Shown here: positions 1-4,396 of the stretch, one piece after another
Position numbering within the stretch: position 1 is the stretch's first letter
Layout: each line of letters starts with the position of its first letter
From: WVWW01 sp041568335
GTDB lineage: Bacteria > Acidobacteriota > Polarisedimenticolia > Polarisedimenticolales > Polarisedimenticolaceae
Reading direction: 5' to 3'
Assembly (NCBI GenBank): GCA_041568335.1
Contig: JBFFZZ010000178.1
Span: forward strand, 1-6,439
DNA length: 6,439 nt
Translations under genes and position numbers: made by a program
Notes under the pieces: generated by a model
What the model was told of the DNA's origin: nothing
Databases searched by the model: none
What the model saw: the letters and a program-made list of their open reading frames with translations, nothing else

Positions 1-524
1 AGGTCGGTCGCCGGCGGCATGTCCGGCTCGCGCGTGTCACCCTTGTCGATCAGCTTGCCCAGGCCGAAGTCGAGAATCTTCGGGATGCCGTCGTCCGTCA
101 GCATCACGTTGTCCGGCTTCAGGTCGCGGTGCAGCACCCCGTCGGCGTGCGCGCGGGCCAGACCCGCCGCCACACCGGTCGCGATCTCGAGCGCGCGCTC
201 GACCGGCAGCGGCCCCTGCTCGAGACGATCGCGCAGCGAGTCACCGCGGACGACCTCCATCACGATGAAGCTGACGCCCTCGGCCTCGCCGACGTCGTGC
301 ACCGTCGCGATGTTGGGGTGGTTGAACGCCGCGGCGAGCTGCGCTTCCTGCCGGAACCGCGCGCGCCGGTCGGGGTTTTGCGTCACCTCGGCCGGCAGTA
401 CCTTGACGGCGACGTTGCGGTTGAGCCGCGTGTCGGTCGCCTCGTAGACGACGCCCATCCCACCCGCGCCGAGTTTCTTGACGAGGCGGTAGTGGCTCAA
501 CTGCTGGCCGACGTCGACGGGCAT
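1..524 (-). CDS. Serine/threonine protein kinase, N-terminal part (runs off left edge)
   Basis: This is a Hanks-type (PknB-like) Ser/Thr kinase that phosphorylates protein Ser/Thr from ATP. Only the first 174 codons are in the window. The visible kinase domain starts almost at the N-terminus: glycine-rich loop GAGGMGVVY at residues 19-27, ATP-binding lysine in VAVK (K41), the alphaC glutamate near E60, HRDLKPDN at 132-139 and the metal-binding DFG at 152-154. All catalytic residues in view are intact, so it should be active. The start ATG at 524 gives the usual short lead-in of this family (GQQLSHYRLVKKLGAGGMG); no good Shine-Dalgarno site precedes it. Family members usually continue into an activation loop, C-lobe, often a transmembrane helix, and a WD40, TolB or TPR sensor region. 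None of that can be seen here. It is transcribed divergently from the coiled-coil gene at 701. The kinase call is firm; the signal and substrate are unknown. Confidence 0.96.
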   Translation of the reverse strand, partial: MPVDVGQQLSHYRLVKKLGAGGMGVVYEATDTRLNRNVAVKVLPAEVTQNPDRRARFRQEAQLAAAFNHPNIATVHDVGEAEGVSFIVMEVVRGDSLRDRLEQGPLPVERALEIATGVAAGLARAHADGVLHRDLKPDNVMLTDDGIPKILDFGLGKLIDKGDTREPDMPPATD

Positions 525-550
525 GAGCCGAATTCTAGCCGAAGCGTGGC

Positions 551-572
551 CTCCGAGTTACCGGAGCGTAAC
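551..572. repeat. Two overlapping short inverted repeats in the divergent intergenic region
   Basis: CTCCG (551-555) pairs with CGGAG (562-566). Alternatively GTTAC (557-561) pairs with GTAAC (568-572). The two hairpins exclude each other. They lie 27 bp upstream of the kinase start, between the divergent kinase and coiled-coil genes, so they could be an operator or a leader structure for the kinase mRNA. Short repeats of this size can arise by chance in GC-rich DNA. Confidence 0.3.
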
Positions 573-631
573 GGGCCCGACCAGGACGTAATCCGCGCGG
601 CTTCGCGCGTGTCGATCGGGCGCTGTTTTCC

Positions 632-660
632 TTGCCGGGAACCATCCCGGAACTTAACTT
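632..660 (+). promoter_or_regulatory. Weak promoter-like pair with a perfect palindrome in the spacer
   Basis: TTGCCG (632-637) matches four of six bases of a sigma-70 -35 box. TAACTT (655-660), 17 bp further on, is only a poor -10 match. Within the spacer lies a perfect inverted repeat, CCGGGA (635-640), ACCA, TCCCGG (645-650). An inverted repeat placed between the boxes could be a regulator site for the gene at 701. The promoter call is weak; the palindrome itself is plain in the sequence. Confidence 0.22.
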
Positions 661-687
661 CGACGTAGCGAACAACCCCCATCGCCC

Positions 688-693
688 GGAGGG
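688..693 (+). promoter_or_regulatory. Shine-Dalgarno site deciding the start of the coiled-coil gene
   Basis: GGAGGG sits seven bases before the ATG at 701. This decides for 701 over the in-frame upstream ATG at 632, which has no comparable site and would add a 23-residue extension that looks like translated leader. Confidence 0.8.
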
Positions 694-700
694 CCATCCG

Positions 701-1498
701 ATGAAGATGCGTCGTTTCTTTCAGGGTTCCAACACCGATGACGAGGAGTCGCAGGAATCCGCCGCCGTCGCCACGCTCGACCCGGAGTCGACCGAACCCG
801 CTGAGGAAACGGGCATCCCCGGAGAACCCGACGCGAAGGGATCGCACGAGTCCGTCGTCGCGCCCGCGGTGCCCGTCCTTTCCGCCGGCGACGAAGCGAA
901 CGCGCACCGGATGCGGGATGCCTTCGCCGGTGTTGCGGCGGCGGTGGACGGTGAAGTCGAGTCCCTGCGGCGAGCGCTGGCCGATTTCGAGAAGACGCTG
1001 AACCGTGCGGTCGACGGGGAGAGGCACGCGCGCAACCACGCGGTCGACGGAATCAAACAGAACCTGAGCTCGCGGATCGACGAAGTCGTCGCCGGCCGGG
1101 AGCGGATCGTCGGTGAGCTGAAGCTCTCCGTCGAGCAGGAGCGCAAGCGTGTGGACGGCTGCGTCGATGAGCTCAAGCAGGCCGCCGGGCGGGAGCGGGA
1201 GCGCATCGACGGCCGCCTCGACGAGCTGAAAACCTCGATCCATCAGAGCATCGACACGAAGATCGACAAACTCTCGAAGGACGTCGACGCCCTGGGGAAG
1301 AATTTGAACGCGTTGCAGCTCGAGCTGCAGCGTCAGGCGGACACCTCCCAGAAGGTGACGGCCGTGCTGAACAACATGGCCGGTGCGCTCGCGGGCAACC
1401 AGGCCCAGCCGAATCCTCCCGTCAGCGTAGCGGCCGCCGGCACGGAGACCGGTTCCCCGGCGGAGGTCGACGACGCGCTCGAGCGCGTCTTCAAGTAA
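701..1498 (+). CDS. Coiled-coil protein with 18-residue repeats, unknown function
   Basis: A 265-residue soluble protein that I do not recognise. Residues 1-8 form a short basic, aromatic head (MKMRRFFQ). Residues 11-65 are acidic, rich in Glu, Pro, Ser and Thr, and probably disordered. Residues 66-230 are a long charged helix with coiled-coil character. Within it, roughly 18-residue units recur, clearest as ERKRVDGCVDELKQAAGR (147-164) followed by ERERIDGRLDELK (165-177), with looser VDG-containing copies from residue 82 on. A Gly/Ala/Pro/Asn/Gln linker (231-255) leads to a short helix ending ERVFK. There is no signal peptide or membrane segment, so it is probably cytoplasmic; the basic aromatic head could touch a membrane or partner. 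There is one cysteine (C154). It is divergent from the kinase, whose substrate it could be, but that is only position-based. A structural or scaffold role is possible; no enzyme motif is seen. Confidence 0.85.
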   Translation: MKMRRFFQGSNTDDEESQESAAVATLDPESTEPAEETGIPGEPDAKGSHESVVAPAVPVLSAGDEANAHRMRDAFAGVAAAVDGEVESLRRALADFEKTLNRAVDGERHARNHAVDGIKQNLSSRIDEVVAGRERIVGELKLSVEQERKRVDGCVDELKQAAGRERERIDGRLDELKTSIHQSIDTKIDKLSKDVDALGKNLNALQLELQRQADTSQKVTAVLNNMAGALAGNQAQPNPPVSVAAAGTETGSPAEVDDALERVFK

Positions 1499-1511
1499 CG
1501 GGGACGTTACT
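1494..1511 (+). terminator. Hairpin overlapping the stop codon, possible terminator
   Basis: AGTAACG (1494-1500) and CGTTACT (1505-1511) form a perfect 7-bp stem with a GGGA loop. The TAA stop of the coiled-coil gene lies inside the 5' arm. There is no long T run after it, so it is at best a weak intrinsic terminator or a 3'-end protecting stem. It lies between converging genes (701-1498 plus, 2127-1609 minus). Confidence 0.4.
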
Positions 1512-1608
1512 CTCTTCGAGCATCAATCGGTCCCCGATCCATCGGCGCGCCAGAGGGTCAGGTATCGCTCGTCCTTGATCGGGACGGTATCGTCGACGTG
1601 CCGTCGAC

Positions 1609-2127
1609 TTACCTGCCGAAGTTCCAGACCGCCACGGCGTTGAAATCGTGGACGTCGCCGATGCCGAGGCTCAACTCGATCGCGAACGCGCCGCCGTTGC
1701 GGCGGGCCCACTCCAGACCGCCGGTCAGCCGGCCGCCGACCTCGAAGGAGGTGTCGTCACCGCTGGATCCCGCGGGCAGGTCGACGTCGACGAAGCCGAA
1801 GGCGATCCCGCCCCCGGCATACGGCGTGAAGTCCTGGCCGGTGCCGCGGAACCGGTAGTGGACGGGGAGCGTGGCGTACAGCGTCGTCACATCGTCCCCG
1901 ACGCCCGCCTGGAGATCCGGTTGGAAACGGAGGTTGTCGGCAAACTCGCCGAAGTCGAACTGCACGCCGCCGACGACCTGATCGGGATCGGAGGTCACGC
2001 CGACCCGCAGACCCCAACCCTGGTAACCGATGCCGGATCCGCTCGACCCGGACGTCCGCTCCTGGGCCCAGACGGGAGCAACGGCGACCAGGACGGCCGC
2101 CAGGGCCAGATAACGCATGATTCGCAT
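1609..2127 (-). CDS. Small outer-membrane beta-barrel protein
   Basis: A 172-residue secreted protein predicted to sit in the outer membrane. It has a Sec signal peptide: basic start MRIMR, hydrophobic core LALAAVLVAVAP, and a signal peptidase I site VWA|Q after residue 21. The mature chain alternates polar and hydrophobic residues in about eight strands, for example 37-45, 53-60, 80-93, 102-113, 127-139, 146-154 and 163-170. Gly/Asp/Ser turns join them, and TPYAGGGIAFGF (101-112) is typical of small barrels. It ends AVWNFGR, close to the aromatic C-terminal barrel signal but not ending exactly on Phe. The size fits an 8-stranded OmpA/OmpX-like barrel without a peptidoglycan domain. The first ATG (2127) is chosen because AGGAAAGG lies about 10 bases upstream; the ATG three codons later would be too far from it. 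It follows the hydrolase gene by 67 bp on the same strand. Ligand or function unknown. Confidence 0.85.
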   Translation of the reverse strand: MRIMRYLALAAVLVAVAPVWAQERTSGSSGSGIGYQGWGLRVGVTSDPDQVVGGVQFDFGEFADNLRFQPDLQAGVGDDVTTLYATLPVHYRFRGTGQDFTPYAGGGIAFGFVDVDLPAGSSGDDTSFEVGGRLTGGLEWARRNGGAFAIELSLGIGDVHDFNAVAVWNFGR

Positions 2128-2176
2128 TTCGGATGCACCTTTCCTTGCCGACTCATCGGCGTCTTGGCCCCGCGAG

Positions 2177-2185
2177 AGTTTAGCA
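2177..2185 (-). promoter_or_regulatory. Possible extended -10 promoter element for the barrel gene
   Basis: Read on the minus strand, TGCTAAACT resembles an extended -10 element (TGnTATAAT). It lies in the 67-bp gap between the hydrolase stop and the barrel start, with no convincing -35. If real, the barrel gene can be expressed apart from the hydrolase. A small hairpin (2147-2160, arms GCCGA and TCGGC) lies just downstream in the leader. Confidence 0.25.
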
Positions 2186-2194
2186 CCCGACGGA

Positions 2195-3145
2195 TCAATC
2201 GTCGCGTCGATCCCGTCCCAATGCCTCGAGGATGCGGGTCGCGAGTGGCTTGCCGGGGTGGCTCATCGCAAGCACCATCCTGCGGTGGCCCGAGCCCTCG
2301 ATCGCCTCGATCCGGCAGCCGGCTTCGGTGGCCGCGAGCGCCTCGCACATCAATCGATTTTGACGGATGAGCGCCGGCCACTCGTCGCTGGAGTAGAGCA
2401 GCAGGAACGGGGGCGAGTCGGGCTCGAGATGCGGGATGATCGAAGCGCGCTCTTTCCAGTGAGGATCGCCGGGCTCGATCGAGAAGCGGCGTTGCCAGAC
2501 GCTCTCCCGTCCGAAGAGCTCCCAGGTGAGCTCGTCGGTCAGATCGAAACCCGAGCCGCTGATCGAGATGACCTCCGTGATCGCCCGGGGATCGACGCCG
2601 TACCGGGCCTGTAGCGCGCGGTCCAGCGCCACGTGACCGACGAGCCAGGAACCGGCGGAGTGACCGGACAGGAAGAACCGACCATCGCTACCCAGCTCCT
2701 CGAGCCGCGGCGCGAGCCACGCGACGGCCGTGGCGACGTCGCCCGCCTGGTCGACCCAGTTGACGTCCGGTTGCAAGCGGTAGTTGATCAACGCGACGCC
2801 GATGCCACGCGCGGAGTAAAAGCGGCCGATGTTGCGGTAGATGTCGTGCCCGGCGAGCTCGTAAGCCGTATCGCCCTTTTCCAGCGAACCGCCGTGCACG
2901 AAGGCGAGCATCGGCCAGCCGCTCCCGCGAGGCAGGAACAGGTCGAGCCGGTGTTTGTCCGGCTGCGCGCCGTCGTCGGTGCGGTAGGGGACGTCGAACC
3001 GGACCTCCGCCGCGCTCGTGTCGAGCCGCACGTTGTCGTAAACCGGGTTCAACGGCGGGCGGAAGCCGGGGCCGCACGCCGTCGCGATCGTCAAGACGAC
3101 ACAGGCCACGGCCAGGATGAGCGCCGGATTCTTGCTCGAGGACAT
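2195..3145 (-). CDS. Alpha/beta-hydrolase (esterase/lipase type) lipoprotein
   Basis: A 316-residue serine hydrolase, probably a carboxylesterase of the hormone-sensitive-lipase or BD-FAE-like class, tethered to the envelope as a lipoprotein. The N-terminus MSSSKNPALILAVACVVLTI ends in a lipobox-like ATAC, with the lipidated cysteine at C24. FVHGG (82-86) is the oxyanion-hole motif. GHSAG (161-165) carries the nucleophile S163. The probable acid is D254 in SSDEW and the base H287 in GSGHRRM, so the triad looks complete. The order HGG, GxSxG, Asp, His and the spacing match the family. The open frame extends to 3313, but the ATG at 3145 is chosen because it starts exactly at the signal peptide; only a close GAGG precedes it. 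The barrel gene follows 67 bp downstream and may be co-transcribed. Substrate unknown. The two-tiny-gene unit starting at 3312 runs divergently. Confidence 0.88.
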   Translation of the reverse strand: MSSSKNPALILAVACVVLTIATACGPGFRPPLNPVYDNVRLDTSAAEVRFDVPYRTDDGAQPDKHRLDLFLPRGSGWPMLAFVHGGSLEKGDTAYELAGHDIYRNIGRFYSARGIGVALINYRLQPDVNWVDQAGDVATAVAWLAPRLEELGSDGRFFLSGHSAGSWLVGHVALDRALQARYGVDPRAITEVISISGSGFDLTDELTWELFGRESVWQRRFSIEPGDPHWKERASIIPHLEPDSPPFLLLYSSDEWPALIRQNRLMCEALAATEAGCRIEAIEGSGHRRMVLAMSHPGKPLATRILEALGRDRRDD

Positions 3146-3300
3146 TGCCTCGATGATAACGACGGCGAACGCGCGCGGCCAGGGGCTGCGTGGGACTCCG
3201 GCGCCGTTTCGCACCGTGATCCGTGTCGTTCTGACCTCGATTCCTCGAGAGAACGGGATGATGTGACTTCGGGACGCGAGAAGGTGTCTAAGTGATTGGG

Positions 3301-3306
3301 AGGAGG
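3301..3306 (+). promoter_or_regulatory. Shine-Dalgarno site of the first small gene
   Basis: AGGAGG, a full consensus site, lies five bases before the ATG at 3312. It is the strongest single reason to call this short frame a gene. It also argues that the longer frame starting at 3296, which would run across the site, is not used. Confidence 0.7.
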
Positions 3307-3311
3307 GAACC

Positions 3312-3479
3312 ATGAGGAGACGCGCACCAGGCTACGATCTCGTGACCGAGCCCGTGGTTGTCCTGCGCCCACCCACCCTGTTGCCGCCGGAACGGAATCT
3401 CGCGCTGGCCCCTCTGCGGAGCGAGACCCTGCCGGAAACCCCCTCCTCCCCCTCGCCGGAGGCGTCGTCATGCAGGTGA
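3312..3479 (+). CDS. Small proline-rich protein (55 aa), unknown
   Basis: A 55-residue protein of no family I recognise. It begins with a basic tip (MRRRAPGYD), continues with a Val/Leu/Pro segment (EPVVVLRPPTLLPPERN) and ends in a Ser/Pro/Glu-rich tail closing on SSCR. It has no signal peptide or membrane helix and is probably unstructured or partner-dependent. Support for it being real: a consensus Shine-Dalgarno site at 3301-3306, about 80% G or C at third codon positions, and overlap by 10 bp with a second small gene that has its own ribosome site inside this gene's 3' end. That layout suggests translational coupling. It may alternatively serve mainly as a leader peptide whose translation opens the downstream gene. 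It is divergent from the hydrolase lipoprotein across 166 bp. Confidence 0.6.
   Translation: MRRRAPGYDLVTEPVVVLRPPTLLPPERNLALAPLRSETLPETPSSPSPEASSCR
3458..3462 (+). promoter_or_regulatory. Internal Shine-Dalgarno site of the second small gene
   Basis: GGAGG lies seven bases before the ATG at 3470 and inside the last codons of the 55-aa gene. Ribosomes finishing the first gene would pass over it. It decides the 3470 start over the longer in-frame extension back to 3296. Confidence 0.7.
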
Positions 3480-3589
3480 TCCTCGTGCTGGCGACGCTGG
3501 CCGGCGCGCTGCTCTTGTGCCTGGGTCTGGCGGCCGTGATCCTGGTCGGCATGCTCGCGGTGCTCCGCGCCTCCACGCGCGCGGGCTGA
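3470..3589 (+). CDS. Single-span membrane microprotein (39 aa), unknown
   Basis: A 39-residue protein that is almost wholly one hydrophobic helix. About 30 residues of Leu, Val, Ala, Ile and Gly follow the initial MQ, and a basic tail (LRASTRAG) closes it. This would place the C-terminus in the cytoplasm by the positive-inside rule. Nearly every codon ends in G or C, and a clean GGAGG precedes the ATG, so I think it is translated. Size and build resemble the small single-helix subunits that trim membrane complexes (such as KdpF or CydX), but I see no specific match and its neighbours do not encode such a complex. The gene overlaps the 55-aa gene by 10 bp in another frame, so the pair is probably one transcript. 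It converges on the cupin lipoprotein gene. Confidence 0.65.
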   Translation: MQVILVLATLAGALLLCLGLAAVILVGMLAVLRASTRAG

Positions 3590-3609
3590 CGGCGGCGCAA
3601 CTCCCGCGC
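3579..3609 (+). terminator. GC inverted repeat at the end of the small-gene unit
   Basis: GCGCGGG (3579-3585) and CCCGCGC (3603-3609) form a perfect 7-bp stem with a 17-base loop. The TGA stop of the 39-aa gene (3587-3589) lies in the loop. No T run follows on either strand, so termination is uncertain; the position between converging genes makes it the only candidate there. Confidence 0.25.
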
Positions 3610-3617
3610 ACCGGGTC

Positions 3618-4331
3618 TCAGTCCTGACGCTTCGCTTGCTCCGCCAGTGCCTGGGCTTCGGGGGTCGAGAACGGGAAATAGTCCAGCACGTCGTACTCCC
3701 AAACGTTGGTCGGGAAGATCACGACCAGCTCGGCGAGCCCGTCGTCGAGATTCTGGAACGAGTGCGGGACCATCGGCGGGATGTTGACGATGTAGGGGCC
3801 TTCCATGACGAAGATCTCGTCGCCGAGCGCATAGAGGATCTTCTGCTTCTCGAGCAGGACGTGCGCCTCTTCACCGACGTGCGTGTGCATCGGTGGCGCG
3901 CCGCCCGGGGCGGTGTAGGTGATGCCGACGGTCAGGTTTTGATATCCGTGTCGCTGTCCTTCCATCACGTGGACGTACTCACCCGGGCCGGGGTTGATCA
4001 CGATCAGATCGTCCTTGGAAAGGGCGAAGTCGCCGACCGCCGTCATCGCCGGCGGCTCGAAGACGCCGGGGATGCTGCGGGTTTCCAGTTGCGCATGAGG
4101 GTGGTGTTGCGCGTGCAGCGCCTTCCGGGCTTCGTCCAAGTCGGAGATCACCTCGCCGTGCTCGACCCGCTGCCCGGGCAGGGCGTCGGCTTGGGTGTAG
4201 GTCACCACCGGTTCGGGCGGCAGCGCGGGAGCGCTTTCGCCCTCGCTTTCGTCGCCCCCTTGGTGGCTCAGCGTGCACGCGGTGAGAACGACACAGAACA
4301 TGGCGACGATGGACGTACTTTTTTCTTTCAT
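3618..4331 (-). CDS. Cupin-domain lipoprotein
   Basis: A 237-residue envelope lipoprotein with a single metal-binding cupin barrel. MKEKSTSIVAMFCVVLTAC is a lipoprotein signal peptide with a classic LTAC lipobox (lipid on C19). A Glu/Ser/Pro-rich linker (25-45) follows, then a His-rich stretch (73-79, HAQHHPH) and the cupin fold (about 110-210). Cupin motif 1 gives H149, H151 and E155 in GGAPPMHTHVGEE. Motif 2 gives H190 and N194 in PPMVPHSFQN. These are the usual three His and one Glu ligands for Fe, Mn, Zn or Ni. The motif-2 Gly is replaced by Met, which some cupins allow. No reaction can be named; it may be an enzyme, a metal binder or a small-ligand sensor. ATG 4331 is chosen over 4394 because it opens the signal peptide and has a strong purine-rich ribosome site. 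It starts 65 bp after the GNAT gene on the same strand. Confidence 0.88.
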   Translation of the reverse strand: MKEKSTSIVAMFCVVLTACTLSHQGGDESEGESAPALPPEPVVTYTQADALPGQRVEHGEVISDLDEARKALHAQHHPHAQLETRSIPGVFEPPAMTAVGDFALSKDDLIVINPGPGEYVHVMEGQRHGYQNLTVGITYTAPGGAPPMHTHVGEEAHVLLEKQKILYALGDEIFVMEGPYIVNIPPMVPHSFQNLDDGLAELVVIFPTNVWEYDVLDYFPFSTPEAQALAEQAKRQD

Positions 4332-4343
4332 GCTCCCCCCTCC
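4332..4343 (-). promoter_or_regulatory. Strong Shine-Dalgarno site of the cupin lipoprotein gene
   Basis: Read on the minus strand, GGAGGGGGGAGC directly precedes the ATG at 4331, with the GGAGG core seven bases away. It settles this start and excludes the upstream in-frame ATG at 4394. Confidence 0.75.
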
Positions 4344-4346
4344 GAG

Positions 4347-4364
4347 CGATCGGTCCCTCGATCG
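4347..4364. repeat. Paired CGATCG palindromes upstream of the cupin gene
   Basis: Two copies of the 6-base palindrome CGATCG (4347-4352 and 4359-4364) are separated by GTCCCT. They can act as direct repeats or fold into one 6-bp hairpin. They lie in the 65-bp gap between the GNAT stop and the cupin start, so could be an operator or an intercistronic RNA stem. Small enough to be chance. Confidence 0.3.
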
Positions 4365-4396
4365 ACGAATCGTGGCCGGATTATTCCACGACATTC

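Noticed and set aside
129..668. A plus-strand open frame across the kinase region
   Set aside because: The minus strand encodes every conserved kinase motif; this frame is its antisense shadow and has no ribosome site or domain.
632..700. A 23-residue N-terminal extension of the coiled-coil protein from the ATG at 632
   Set aside because: The ATG at 701 has GGAGGG seven bases upstream, while 632 has none, and the extension covers the palindrome and likely leader.
497..1243. A 248-codon minus-strand open frame opposite the coiled-coil gene
   Set aside because: No ribosome site and no domain. The opposite strand has a clear gene with a strong Shine-Dalgarno site and repeat structure.
1648..2370. 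A 240-codon plus-strand open frame opposite the barrel gene
   Set aside because: The minus strand there encodes a complete signal peptide and beta-barrel; the plus-strand protein has no recognisable features.
3146..3313. A 56-residue extension of the hydrolase lipoprotein from 3313
   Set aside because: It would bury the signal peptide and lipobox inside the protein; the ATG at 3145 opens them correctly.
3296..3469. An N-terminal extension of the 39-aa membrane protein back to 3296
   Set aside because: It would cross two good ribosome sites, and its predicted protein is Arg/Gly/Ala-rich shadow. The GGAGG at 3458 places the start at 3470.
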